From JABWAJ01 sp038323375 (GTDB taxonomy: Bacteria; Bacteroidota; Bacteroidia; Chitinophagales; Saprospiraceae): a stretch of DNA of 64,000 bases. The notes below the pieces were generated by a model that saw nothing but the letters and a program-made list of their open reading frames with translations, was not told the DNA's origin and ran no database searches. The number at the start of each line of letters is the position of its first letter. The first letter of the stretch is position 1. A program made the translations under genes and the position numbers. Of this stretch, positions 44,113 through 54,339 are shown in pieces. The stretch is from NCBI GenBank assembly GCA_038323375.1, contig JBBQGV010000001.1, forward strand, positions 62,001 through 126,000, read 5' to 3'.

Positions 44113-46199
44113 ATGAAATGCTGCCATTTTTTAATACTTTTTGTCCTTGCCGGCCAAGGAATGTTGGCGCAAACCCTCCTCTTGATTTGCCCACCCGCGC
44201 TGGCTATTTTTTGGTGAACAACGAGACAAACTCTTTTTCCCAAAAACCACACCGCGCCGGGATGATTGATGCCAATGGGAAAATCATCATTGATACCATT
44301 TACAAATACATCACAGGCGGAAAAGACTATTTGGTGGTACATGGAAAAGACCGTGATGGGCTGATGGATTATACCGGAAAATGGATTTTTCCGCTTAATT
44401 ATCGCAATATTTCTCCCGTTTTTGACGATTTTTTCATCGCCCAACCACTCGGCGGCATGGCGAACGTGGTCAATTTGAAAGGCGAAAAACAGTTCCCAAA
44501 AGACTTTTCCGAAATTGAAATACGCCCTTTTCGCTACGGCCATAAACCGTTTTTGCAGTTTCGCGACGGGCCATTGACGGGTCTCGCGGACTCTACTTTT
44601 CGGATTTATTTTACGGACACCCTGACTTCAATTGCCGAGCCGTACCAAACCACTTTTACAAAAAAGGCGCATCATTTTCTGATTTTGGAAGGGCGCTCCA
44701 GCTATACCCACGACCGTTTTGGCATCCGCGACACGAGTGGAAAACGCATTTTGCCGGGCATTTTTAACCGGATTTCGCGCATGGAACATTTCGGAGATGA
44801 TGCTTACCTCGTCAAAAAGGACAGTCTTTGGGGTGTTTTTGACACGGATGGCAAGGAGGTTTTTCCGGTGAATTTTCTGGAAATTACGGAGGGGCCACAT
44901 CCCAAAAATGAGCGAATCCCTGCCATCTGGGCGCGGGCTGTGGGTGAATATCTGTACTCGGCCTACGATAAAAACGGTCAAAAACTGCCCGCTCCGCCCC
45001 GTTTTGACCCCTGGCAAAACAAGATTTTTCGCATTGAAAACCTGGACCGTGAAAAACCGCCTGTTTTGGTGTTTTTGGATGGCCGCCGGCGGGTAATTGA
45101 TCCAGCTGAGGCGGAGAAACTTGCCCGGTTTTGGCATGTTCCCACACCCGATGGCGGGTTTATATTAGAGGAATCGGGCGACCAAATCAAGGTGCTGGAC
45201 GCTTTTTTGAAAAATATCGTCCCCGAAGGTTTCAGTGTCCCGAAAAAGACGTTCGAGCACGACCGAATGCAAGCGACGGGTTTGCTGACGGTTTATCAAA
45301 CGCAAAGTTCCGGGGTCATCAACGCGAAAGGCGAGTGGGCGATGCCGCCCAAAACGGGGGCAAAATTCGTCCCACTTTCCCGATATATGGTGATGGAGGC
45401 GGATTTGAAATCTGATCCGTCCTCCCGAACCAAGCGGGAATCGTTCACCATCCACCGCATCAATCCAAAGCAAAAACCGCTTGAAGTAAACTTGATTGGG
45501 CAGCGGGGCTTCTCGGCGAACAACAATTTTACGATGCTTTTGGGCAATGCATCGCCCGGCGGCGACCGTATTTTGGCTGCCTATTTTGACCATACGGGCG
45601 AACAACTCACCGAGTTCAACATCGTGAATGGCGTGGATTATCTCAAAAAAAGCAACCTCGTGACGGTTTTGGGCAAAAAAGGCCAGCGCACCAACCAAAT
45701 TTTAGACGAAAAAGGCAAACTCATTGCCGATCTCGGCGACATCACCGCCCGCCCGGCCCCTGGCAATGAGTGGGCTGTCAAATATTACGTTGCCCAAAAA
45801 AGCGGCGGTGAAGACTACGGTCTGATTGATTCGACGGGAAAGCTGCGGTTGCCATTTGTGTTCAAAGATTTAAAAATCGTTGCACCCGGAACATTGCTTT
45901 CGTGTCAAAACATTTCCGGCGGCACGGACTTGATGAACATGCGTGGCGAAGTGCTTTTTTCAACTCCGAAGAAGGTTTCTTTTCTTAGCCGCGAGGCCAA
46001 AACCGGCTATCTACTGGCCAGTACGGACGAAGAAACGGTGGTCGTTTCGCCCGATAGTAAATTGGCAAGAGTGCTACCGTACAAATGTAAAAACCTCTCA
46101 CAATCGGATGATTTTCAAAATTTTGCGCAATTTTTGGACAAGGCTTTGTATAAATCGTTCTGGGTAAATGTGGAGTCTGGCCTGGAATTTCGGGAGTGA
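44113..46199 (+). pseudogene. secreted WG-repeat protein with a frame break after the signal peptide
   Basis: ATG 44113 gives a good signal peptide (MKCCHFLILFVLAGQGMLAQ), but that frame stops soon after. The long frame of about 675 codons is entered at the CCC run (44174-44176): one added C joins AQT to PPLDLPTRAGYFLVNNE. The body has WG-type repeats (AGMIDANGKIIIDTIYKYI, DGLMDYTGKWIFPLNY, YGLIDSTGKLRLPFVFKDL), beta-rich modules of unknown ligand. No T9SS domain at the end. Without the correction the first in-frame ATG at 44061 lacks a signal peptide. Confidence 0.75.
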
Positions 46200-46334
46200 T
46201 TGCTTTGGCCGTCGACCGAGATTTGTGTCTGTCACCATCTTACTGGACATTTTTAATACTCAGGTGAAACGAGACGAGGACGCCCCGGCTGTGTTAGGCG
46301 GTAACTTCAAGTTACCCCTAAAATTAACCAACAG

Positions 46335-46721
46335 TTGACCGAGTTCCTTTTTGAAGCCATCATCAGCCGCAACGATGTGCCGGGTCTATTTTTTGGGCAG
46401 ATTGGCCCGCAAAAATTCCGTTTGCTCAACGGCAAGGGTGAATTCCTCAGTCCGGAGGTTTTTGAATCCATCGGCACCTCACCGAAGGCTTTCACGGCTA
46501 CCGTTGGCTGGAAGAACGCGTTTTTTCGGCTGGATGGCAAACAGGTTACGGGGTTCAAATACGGAGGTGGAATGGGCTTTGATTCCCTGATCAACCGGGA
46601 TCGAATGACCGGAAACTACCGATTGCCGCAGGGCAGGACTTGGATTGGTCGAGTATATTCCAACGGGCGAAACCTTTACATTGACAGCGAGGGGAATGAG
46701 TTTGATCCGTTGCGGAACTGA
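46335..46721 (+). pseudogene. WG-repeat fragment (3' part)
   Basis: A 128-residue frame starting at TTG 46335 and open from about 46300, with no ATG or signal peptide. It contains WG-like strands (FRLLNGKGEFLSPEVFESIG, FFRLDGKQVTGFKYGGG, NLYIDSEGNEFDPL). It looks like the C-terminal remnant of a second WG-repeat gene following the longer one. Between them is 135 bp with a GGTAACTTCAAGTTACC palindrome. Confidence 0.5.
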
Positions 46722-47171
46722 TTTTCTGTTCCAGTACACCAACTTCGCGCTCGCAGTTGTTACAAAACCAATATCGTTCCAAATATCATCGAGCAGCAAT
46801 ACATCAAGCATACCGAATACACCTCAAGGGGTTTCCATTTGTGAGGCAGGAGGTAAGCAACCGGTGAACCCCCATCATTCTTTATAGCCTGCACATTATT
46901 CGACAGAAGCTATTATCCAATCATCAAAATCCGGTAGAGGCTCGCATTGTAAGCTTGGCGGAACACTACCTGCTACCCGTTGTGGCTGTTAAGCCTTCCG
47001 CTTCCATAAAAATCTCAATAAATTCTTCTGCTATGCTTGCTTTTATCACCCGACTCCAGTATTTTACAGCTCATCCGCGAAATCCAGGGACACAAGTTAT
47101 CAAAACAGGAAAGGAGCTAACTTTTAATTCCCTAAAGCCTGATGGGAGTGACAAGAAGCAATCATAATCAT
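46722..47171. other. AT-richer intergenic debris
   Basis: 450 bp with only short, unconvincing frames. A minus-strand stretch (KYWSRVIKASIAEEFIEIFMEAEG then stop, around 46990-47090) looks like the tail of a coding sequence, but no intact gene can be supported. Composition shifts toward AT into the following pair of genes. Confidence 0.4.
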
Positions 47172-47676
47172 ATGGAACCAAAATTTAAGTTTTGATATAA
47201 GGGGAAACCTCAAGCCTTATGATATCATCGAATTGAGCCTGCCTGAATTTGCCGAGTATTTTGTAACCTCGTTTAATCCAGATACAACAAGAAAAGACCT
47301 TTTCGATAATTACCAGAACTATCTTGCAGATCTGAATGAAATTTTAAGCTATAGATTTTTTCAGTGGATTGATGGTAGTTTCATTACGACGAAAAGGAAC
47401 CCAAAGGATATTGATCTAGTGAGTTTTGTTGATCATCAGGATTATGAAAAATCAAAAAAGATATTGGAAAATAGGTTTTCTCCTCAAAATGTCAGAGAAA
47501 CTTACAAAGTTGACGCTTACATTGCACCGAGATATCCTGAAGATCATCGAAAATATGCAATCTACCATTCAGATTCGTTATATTGGAGAAACCTTTTCGG
47601 AAAAACGAGGGTTAACCGGGCTAAACGGCAGTTTGAAAAAGGTATTGTTCAACTAAATTTTGAGCAAAATGGATGA
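47172..47676 (+). CDS. nucleotidyltransferase-fold protein (DUF6932-like), frame break at N-terminus
   Basis: The clean frame from TTG 47233 gives 147 residues. In-frame codons upstream (DIRGNLKPYDII) belong to the protein, and ATG 47172 (MEPKFKF) joins them if one T of TTTT (47190-47193) is removed. The GSF...PKDIDLVSF motif (residues about 48-63 from the TTG) is the minimal nucleotidyltransferase Gly-Ser plus Asp-x-Asp site. A further Asp-containing strand (YKVDAYIAPRY) could be the third carboxylate. AT-rich relative to neighbours, suggesting transfer. It overlaps the next small gene by 8 bases. Such MNT-type proteins often act as antitoxins or defence components; that role is inferred. 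Confidence 0.65.
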
Positions 47677-47890
47677 ACCAAAATTGATAGATAAGGAGAT
47701 GGCGAGAGTACTTGACCTGTTAGAACAGATCAAAGCCTTGAATAAAATGATTGATATGCATAAAAATCAATCGAAGGATGAATTTATGGCCCATCAATAT
47801 GAAGATATGAAGCATCGCTTTTTGGAAGAACTCAAAACGATATTACAGGAATACGAGATTGAAGTACAGATCCAGGAAAACGCAGCTTAA
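47669..47890 (+). CDS. small coiled-coil partner protein
   Basis: 73 residues from ATG 47669 (a TTG at 47660 is possible). Highly charged, helical, with heptads (EMARVLDLLEQIKALNKMID, DMKHRFLEELKTILQEYEIE). Overlaps the upstream nucleotidyltransferase-like gene and shares its AT-rich composition, so the two are likely a unit. I do not recognise the family. Confidence 0.6.
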   Translation: MDEPKLIDKEMARVLDLLEQIKALNKMIDMHKNQSKDEFMAHQYEDMKHRFLEELKTILQEYEIEVQIQENAA

Positions 47891-47960
47891 TAGTCATAAA
47901 AAATGAAAATAGAAAGGCAGGACAGTTCACTGGACGGTTTGTTTTCCTTACTTTAAGCCC

Positions 47961-50900
47961 CTACTTCCCCACCACCTTCCCCAAATACCGCCTCCCCACC
48001 CCATCAACCACCACAACAATCAACAGTCCCCCGGCCGATTGCCCGCGCTGATAGGTCACCTGATCTTCCCAAACCGGGCCGGATGCCCACAAGGGTTGAC
48101 CGAGGATATTCAGAACGGTTACCTGGCAGGGTTTTGGCAACTGCTCAAGGGGGATCCAAAAACGGTTTTCAAATGGATTTGGATACAAAAGCAACGGTTC
48201 TGTATTTTTTTTCGATAGGTGGGTTAAGACATTGCTCGAACCGGGTGTAGGGGATAAAAACGCCGTTTCGGGGCCGCCATCGGGGTACCTGCCCCAGGCC
48301 ACGTCTTCGTCCTGCGAACCGAAGGTGAGACTTTCCATCAACTCGTACCCGTCGGATACGCGTTGGAAAATGCCCAACGCTTCGCCCGAAGCCCCAAGTT
48401 TGAACTCAGCGTGCAGGAGTCCTTGTCCGCTTTGCTCGTCAGCCCAAAGCAGCAGGTAGCCGCCCGGTGGAAGGGTCGTTTGTTCGGGGGTATGCAGGGG
48501 AACCTGCCATTTATTGGGCAAAGCGAAGTTATCCGTAAAATACAAACCGCCAATGTTGAGGGAATCGGCTGTGGCATTGTACAACTCAAACCAATCATCG
48601 TACTCCCCGTATTCATCGGCTAAGGTTTCGGAGTTGGATGCCATCAACTCGTTGAGGTACAAGCCCGAACGATCAGGTCGCAGGCTGTTGACTGCACCCG
48701 GCGTGCCCAATAAAACATAACTTTCCCGCCAGTCGGGCACTTGATTGCCCTCTTTTAGCTGGTCTAATTCCACCGTTGCGCCAAGCCCGTCTGCCAATGG
48801 CGGCCAAGGTCGGAAATCGGCATAGCGCATGCTGTGAACCAAATTTCCGCCAGAATCGTACAGGGCAACTTTTCCGGCCTTATTGCTCATTTCAAAATGC
48901 AGGTTTCCAATGTAGTTGGCCACATTTGGATGTTGGGTTTTAAACAATATCGTGTCTTCGCAAATGACGAGATAGCCTCCCGCTGCTACGAGGGTATTAA
49001 ACGGAAGGACAAACTCATGGCTGCCGTGTGCAATCGTCCAGTAACTCAGGTCAACTGCTTCGCTACTGCGGTTGTGCAACTCTACCCAGTCGCCGGTGAA
49101 ACGGTTGGCAGGCGGGTGGTAACTCAGCTCATTAACGTGTACCGTCAGCCCATAAAGTCCGTTGTGGGTATAGTAGGCCCCCATGTCGGCGCGACTGCCA
49201 TCGGGATCGTTGGGTGAAGACGGGTCGCCAGAATTGATACCCGGCGAAGTGGGTTGTAACTCAAAATTGCCGGTTGTGGGATGCACTAATTGCGGATCGG
49301 TGTTAAGGTTACCGACGCCGGCAAGTGCTTCGCGGTCAGAAAGGGAATAAGTCACCTGTACGAAGGATTTTTCATCCACCAAAACCGAAGCCGTAAGAGA
49401 GGCGGTCATAATGGTGTTTTTGATATAAGCCGTACCGCCGCCCCGCAGGGTGCTTTTTTCATAACAAGCCACCGCAAAATTGTTCCCAAAAAACGTGTTT
49501 TGATCTAAGTAAGCCGTTGCAAGGCTGTCCTTGACCGCCACCCCTATGTCGCAGTCGTAGATCACATTGCGCAGGATCAAGGCATTGGACTGCGAACCAA
49601 TCGAAATGCCTTTGTCGGTGCAATCGTGAATGCGGTTGTACTCAATGCGGTTGTTGATGGCATAAATACCGAGGTCAATGCCATCGCAATTGCTGCCAAA
49701 AAAGCCATAGATGTGGTTGTGACGAATCAGCCCGTCGCTGATGCTTTTCAGGTCTATGGCATCGGTATCGGGCGCGCGGTTGCCCTGAAAAGTGCAGTAT
49801 TCCACTACCGGCGCGGTCATCTCGAAGAGGCTGATGAAACCGTTGCAGGCGTTGAAGGTATGGAAAGTGGAATAGCCGATATAGGCGCTGCTGCCCTTTG
49901 CGTAAAGCGGCTGTCCGCCTCCCGAAATCGTGGTGTGTTCTATGCGAACCGGGCTGTCGTAAGCCGAAAGGGTGGCGAAATAAAGTTCGCGATCGGTGCC
50001 GGTACTGCCCCCTGTAATGTTGGCATGGCGGATAAAAATGGTATCGCTTGCTTGCATGGCGATGATGGCACCCCAACGGCCTGTCGGATTGAAGAATGGC
50101 TTTCGGGCAGCCGGTTCGGGGTCTGGGCGAACTACAATTTTCTGCGCGGGGGTGCCTTCTAAACGCAGTCCTCCTTCCACCGTTATGGATACCTGATCGG
50201 TCATTCTGATCTCCACACCTGCCTCCACCGTGAGGCGTGCGCCTGGTTTGACCACAATGTCGCGAAGCCCATACCAGGGGGAAAGTGCGGCGCTCAACGT
50301 AGTGTCTGTTTCAATCAGCGGAGGAATGATGCTGATGCCGACCGGCTCAAATACCGCAATAAAAGCCGTGTCTCCCATTGGCATCAAGGTCGTTTCCCGG
50401 GAGACGCTGTTCAGTCCCAGCCATTCCACGAAGCGGTGTCCTGGTTCGGGAATAGCCATCAGTGAAATGGCCGCATTTTTAAAAAAATGCCCTTGCATCA
50501 GCGTATCTGCAAACAAGACGCCGCAGAGTTGCACTTTTCCGTTGCCGGCGATGCGCATGGTTATCAGCGCGCTGTCTGGACGGTTCAGTTCGGCAGTTAA
50601 GTGTTGGCGGAGGTAGTGCGGGCGGTTTTGCAAAAAAGTTTTGATAAAATTGACGTTGCCCTGCCACACGGCCATCGAAATTGGCGAATTCCATCGGGCA
50701 ATATGACGTGGCATCTGCAATTCCAGGAGGGCTTTCAGGCTGTCTACCACCGGCAGCGTCTCCGATGGTTGATAAATGGTGTTCAGGTAAGCGGCAAAGC
50801 GCTGCATGAACTCATCCCGGAAAGCATCATTTTTAAGCAGGTTGTTGAGTAAAAAAGTAGACCATTCAGGCAGGTCGCCGGTGTGCCCTGCAAGTTTGCC

Positions 50901-52694
50901 GAGGGTGTTGTCCTGGTAATTGTCTCCGCTCAATTGCCCGAAAGCGTGTTCCATATCTGCGATGACCCAGCGCCAGGGGCTTTTCGTATCCCGGTTGCGC
51001 CAATAACGGTTGTTGTAGTCTGCAATGCGGTAGCCGATAAAAACCCGGTGTATGGCGTAATTGATGAACTCGTTCAAGTCAATTCTGGAAGCTACGTAAG
51101 CATAATGAGCCGTATCCACCAGATCGTGGCTGCTGATGTATTGTTGCAAGTTGGTAAAATCGTGGGAATCGCCTGCAACCACCTGAAGGCTGTCTTCTAA
51201 ATAATCGAGGTTGGCAGCGTTGATCCCATGATTGGCAGCAACGTATTGTTCGTCCAAACGCTCCCGAATCTCATAAATGCCGTGGTATTCCCCGTTGACA
51301 AAAACCACGCAGGGTTTGTACGCCTGATGGTCGAGGTCCATTTTGTTTTTCATCAGACCGACTGCCAGGCCATCCCGGAAATACGCTAAGTTGTAGTCGT
51401 TGCCTCCATTGCGCAGCAGGAAGGAAGAAAAAGTTGAAATGGGTTTGTCTTCAAAGAGTTGATAGCGCAATACATCGTCTCCATATTTGGATTTAAAACG
51501 AACGGATAAGGGTCTTTGCGGCAAATTGTAAATGGTTGTGCCAAAAATCCTCAACCCTGCGCCGACCTGAAAAGCGCGCTCGCCGGAGGGTTCAAAATAT
51601 TCTAGGGTCGCCGGAATTTCCCGGTCTTTGATGGCATTTTGCAGGATGCCAAAATCGAAATCAAAAAGGTTGGCTCCATTGGTCGCAATGGAAATAACGG
51701 GCAGGTTGATGTTTTCACCAATAAAATAGGAATGTGTGACGACTTCGCCTGGCAATTTCCCCGGCTCGTAAACCCTGGCTTTGATGGCGTAGTTGCGGTT
51801 GAGGTTGAAACTACCGGAAAAAACGGATGAATTTCGGGTCGGCGTAGATCCGTCGAAGGTAAAGCGTATTGCTGCGCCGGGGTGAGCCGTTGCAATTTGC
51901 AGTGGTTGAGCCGAAGCATAAAATCCGCCGGGAATCGAAAATACAGGATCGCCTGCATAAAGCAGGGAAGCCGCACCATAAGCCGAGTTAACCGTTCCGG
52001 GGGTTGGCTCACTGAAATACACCCATTCTAAAGGGTTCTGCGGATTGCGACCGTAGGACAGGTCGTCGCTCTGCACTCCAAATGTAATTTCATGCACCAA
52101 TTGCCCTTGTGGATTAAACAGGCCGAGGTATTCCCCTTCGCTGCTCAGCTTGAAGTTGGCATGCAAATTTCCAACGGTTACGATGGTGTTCCGATAAATG
52201 CTGAACGCGGTATCTCCGGGATGTTTGTCGTGGTCGTCGGCCCAGATAATCAGGTATTCCTGAGGTTGTAAGCTCATTTCAGGGAGTGCCCATTTGTCCT
52301 TATTTCCCTCGTCGTCGGTCAGGGTGTAATTGTTCAGATTAACCGGATTTGCAGAGGCATTGTACAATTCGATAAAATCTGCAAATTCCCCAAAATCAGG
52401 ATCGTGAGCAGTAGCAGTATTTACGGCAAGTATTTCATTGATGCGCAGTTGGCCATAAGCCGGGGATTGGACAAACAGAAAAAAGCCCAGCAGGATAACG
52501 CTATGGAACGCCGAAATAATAACTTCCCGATTTGGGCGGTGGCTTTTCCCACCGGACTTCGTTGCTTCGTCGGTCACGTAGCTTTGGCTACGCTCCCTTC
52601 TTGCGCCTTGTCCGCCGGAAAAATCCCCACGCCGAAAACGCGAACTTATTATTGCGATGTTCCTATATTTTGACCAGTTTTTGTACCGACACAT
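47961..52694 (-). CDS. giant CotH-kinase / lamin-tail / beta-helix secreted protein with T9SS sorting domain
   Basis: 1577 residues as opened from ATG 52694, but the first about 65 are encoded by a repeat element (52505-52663). The signal peptide follows (SVILLGFFLFVQSPAYGQ to residue 82) and no good ATG lies between, so the native start is uncertain. Then: a lamin-tail domain (85-240, LRINEILAVN), a chitobiase-C-like domain (about 245-320, RFTFDGSTPTRNSS), a CotH region (FVNGEYHGIYEIRERLDEQY; IADMEHAFGQL), a right-handed beta-helix (about 850-1180, IRHNHIYGF, IEYNRIHDCTDKGISIGS), two more lamin-tail domains, and a type A sorting domain (LYPNPFENRFWIPL). Probably a T9SS-exported surface protein kinase or matrix protein. 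Confidence 0.85.
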   Translation of the reverse strand: MCRYKNWSKYRNIAIISSRFRRGDFSGGQGARRERSQSYVTDEATKSGGKSHRPNREVIISAFHSVILLGFFLFVQSPAYGQLRINEILAVNTATAHDPDFGEFADFIELYNASANPVNLNNYTLTDDEGNKDKWALPEMSLQPQEYLIIWADDHDKHPGDTAFSIYRNTIVTVGNLHANFKLSSEGEYLGLFNPQGQLVHEITFGVQSDDLSYGRNPQNPLEWVYFSEPTPGTVNSAYGAASLLYAGDPVFSIPGGFYASAQPLQIATAHPGAAIRFTFDGSTPTRNSSVFSGSFNLNRNYAIKARVYEPGKLPGEVVTHSYFIGENINLPVISIATNGANLFDFDFGILQNAIKDREIPATLEYFEPSGERAFQVGAGLRIFGTTIYNLPQRPLSVRFKSKYGDDVLRYQLFEDKPISTFSSFLLRNGGNDYNLAYFRDGLAVGLMKNKMDLDHQAYKPCVVFVNGEYHGIYEIRERLDEQYVAANHGINAANLDYLEDSLQVVAGDSHDFTNLQQYISSHDLVDTAHYAYVASRIDLNEFINYAIHRVFIGYRIADYNNRYWRNRDTKSPWRWVIADMEHAFGQLSGDNYQDNTLGKLAGHTGDLPEWSTFLLNNLLKNDAFRDEFMQRFAAYLNTIYQPSETLPVVDSLKALLELQMPRHIARWNSPISMAVWQGNVNFIKTFLQNRPHYLRQHLTAELNRPDSALITMRIAGNGKVQLCGVLFADTLMQGHFFKNAAISLMAIPEPGHRFVEWLGLNSVSRETTLMPMGDTAFIAVFEPVGISIIPPLIETDTTLSAALSPWYGLRDIVVKPGARLTVEAGVEIRMTDQVSITVEGGLRLEGTPAQKIVVRPDPEPAARKPFFNPTGRWGAIIAMQASDTIFIRHANITGGSTGTDRELYFATLSAYDSPVRIEHTTISGGGQPLYAKGSSAYIGYSTFHTFNACNGFISLFEMTAPVVEYCTFQGNRAPDTDAIDLKSISDGLIRHNHIYGFFGSNCDGIDLGIYAINNRIEYNRIHDCTDKGISIGSQSNALILRNVIYDCDIGVAVKDSLATAYLDQNTFFGNNFAVACYEKSTLRGGGTAYIKNTIMTASLTASVLVDEKSFVQVTYSLSDREALAGVGNLNTDPQLVHPTTGNFELQPTSPGINSGDPSSPNDPDGSRADMGAYYTHNGLYGLTVHVNELSYHPPANRFTGDWVELHNRSSEAVDLSYWTIAHGSHEFVLPFNTLVAAGGYLVICEDTILFKTQHPNVANYIGNLHFEMSNKAGKVALYDSGGNLVHSMRYADFRPWPPLADGLGATVELDQLKEGNQVPDWRESYVLLGTPGAVNSLRPDRSGLYLNELMASNSETLADEYGEYDDWFELYNATADSLNIGGLYFTDNFALPNKWQVPLHTPEQTTLPPGGYLLLWADEQSGQGLLHAEFKLGASGEALGIFQRVSDGYELMESLTFGSQDEDVAWGRYPDGGPETAFLSPTPGSSNVLTHLSKKNTEPLLLYPNPFENRFWIPLEQLPKPCQVTVLNILGQPLWASGPVWEDQVTYQRGQSAGGLLIVVVVDGVGRRYLGKVVGK
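52505..52663. mobile_element. terminal-inverted-repeat element, copy 1 (within the CotH 5' region)
   Basis: The ends GGAACgccGAAATAATAACTT and the inverse of GGAACATCGCAATAATAAGTT are related inverted repeats. The right end coincides with the stop codon of the upstream gene. The interior (GTCnCGnAGCTTnGGCTAnGCTCCCTTCT, given as consensus with copy 2) is conserved. Copy 2 lies at 56009-56190. No frame of its own. Confidence 0.72.
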
Positions 52695-54333
52695 ATTCGT
52701 CTATTTGTATGCTGAGGAAATAAATACCTGGCGCCACATCCCCCGCGTCTACCCGGATATGTTGGTCAACGGCTTCGTAGCGTCCCTGTTTTACCAGACG
52801 GCCATCTGCGCCAAAAATGCTAATTGTGGCCAATTTGCCGGACTGTCTTTTCAGGGGGATGAAAAAGCAATCATTTGCGGGATTGGGGAAAATCGGCGCA
52901 AAAAATTCCGGTGCCTCCGGGCGAATATTGGTTAGCTGACCGTCAAAACGCCCCAAAAAACCGATGGTCTTTTTGCCATAGCGGGCGGGCCTTTGGTGTA
53001 CGTAGATGGAGTCCACCATGCCATTATTGGTCAGCGTATGGTTGCCGAATGTAATCGCATCGGATTCAAACAACCCACCTAAATACAGCCGGTTGTCGGA
53101 AGTTGCGAGTACGGCACTGGCTTCATCCCAGAAACCGCCGCCGACAGATTTGCCCCAGAGTTCTTCTCCGGCAGGGCTGTATTTGAACAAAAAAACCTGT
53201 GGGTAAAAGTAATTAATGCCGAAAACATTGAGCAATGGTTGCCCTGCAAACCAAAGCGAGTCGCTGAAAAAAGACCCCGCCACATAAATATTACTACTGT
53301 CGTCGGTACTGACGCTTTTGGCAAGATCCAGACTCAGACCCAGGGTTTGTCCCCCCGCGCTTTTGTGCCACACAGCGGTCAGGTCAAGGGTGTACTTGAC
53401 CAAATGAATCGCTGAAGATGCCAAAGGCCAGCCCCAACCGAATTGATACTTGAGCAATTCTCCACAAGCGTAAATGGAATTGTCATCTACCGCCAGGTCG
53501 TTGATTTTATGCAGTTGCCCGCTTGCCATACCCTGGAGGTAGACACCCGACGCGTCGTATTTTGCAATAAACCCGGCATAACTCGTATCGCAGGCCAGCG
53601 TGTTGTTGTTGCCAAACGAAACAGACCCGTATAATGTGCCCGCGAGGTAAAGGTTTTCTTCGTTGTCAATAGCCAGCGTCGTCGTTTCTAAGCTGCCACC
53701 GATAACGGTGCCGTAACGCGTCCAGAGCAAGTTGTTGCCGCTGTCTATTTTGGTTAAAAAAGTATGGATGGCCGTCAGGGTAAATTTGTCCAAGGTATGC
53801 CCCGACACATAGACGTTTCCGCTGGCATCCACCTCCAATCCGGTAATTTGTTCAACTTCAGCCGTGCCGATGGCTCTGACCCAGGCAATGGAGCGGTCGG
53901 CGTTGTATTTGATCACGAACCCATCCGACTCCCCTGCGTTGAACAAGGTGCCAGAGCCAATGTCAAGCGTGAGGCTGAAAAAATTTCCGGCTACATAAAT
54001 GTTGCCGTTATGGTCAGCAGCGACGGCTGTGGTAAAATCCCGGCCTGCACCGCCAATTCGGGTTGCCCATTCATAGCCGCCATTTTCGTTGCAAATGGCC
54101 ACAAAGGCATCATCCTGGCCGGCGTTGTCAAGCGTTTCGTTGCCCAAAGTCAGGGTAGCAGCCGCAAACGAACCGGCCACAAGCAATTTCGTCTCATTGT
54201 ATTTTTTGAGGGTTTCCACCTTCGTATTGCTGTTGGCCGTTCCCAGCGCATGGACCCAGAGCCAGTTTTGCCCAAAGGCATTTCCGTGTACAAGCAGGCA
54301 GAACCCTGCAAACAACCAGCTTTTTCTTTTCAT
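52663..54333 (-). CDS. secreted repeat (propeller-like) protein with T9SS sorting domain, copy 2 of a tandem pair
   Basis: 556 residues. Signal peptide 1-22 (ending NAFGQ), then many units of the form GNIYVAGNF..LTLDIGSGTLFNAGESDGFVIKYN, NVYVSGHTLDKF, NLYLAGTLYGSVSFG, with periodic G-NIY-AG strands as in SBBP-type beta-propellers. Ends with a sorting domain (FPNPANDCFFIPL, GIYFLSIQIDEYVSVQKLVKI). The gene's 3' end overlaps the CotH frame by 32 bases and is followed at once by the repeat element. Closely related to the next gene. Ligand unknown. Confidence 0.86.
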   Translation of the reverse strand: MKRKSWLFAGFCLLVHGNAFGQNWLWVHALGTANSNTKVETLKKYNETKLLVAGSFAAATLTLGNETLDNAGQDDAFVAICNENGGYEWATRIGGAGRDFTTAVAADHNGNIYVAGNFFSLTLDIGSGTLFNAGESDGFVIKYNADRSIAWVRAIGTAEVEQITGLEVDASGNVYVSGHTLDKFTLTAIHTFLTKIDSGNNLLWTRYGTVIGGSLETTTLAIDNEENLYLAGTLYGSVSFGNNNTLACDTSYAGFIAKYDASGVYLQGMASGQLHKINDLAVDDNSIYACGELLKYQFGWGWPLASSAIHLVKYTLDLTAVWHKSAGGQTLGLSLDLAKSVSTDDSSNIYVAGSFFSDSLWFAGQPLLNVFGINYFYPQVFLFKYSPAGEELWGKSVGGGFWDEASAVLATSDNRLYLGGLFESDAITFGNHTLTNNGMVDSIYVHQRPARYGKKTIGFLGRFDGQLTNIRPEAPEFFAPIFPNPANDCFFIPLKRQSGKLATISIFGADGRLVKQGRYEAVDQHIRVDAGDVAPGIYFLSIQIDEYVSVQKLVKI

Positions 54334-54339
54334 AGCGTT

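Noticed and set aside
43836..44543. Minus-strand frame of 235 codons between the nuclease and WG genes
   Set aside because: It overlaps the end of the nuclease and the start of the WG gene on the other strand and shows no motif.
46955..47167. 70-codon plus-strand ORF
   Set aside because: Composition is not protein-like, no motif, and the region reads as debris on both strands.
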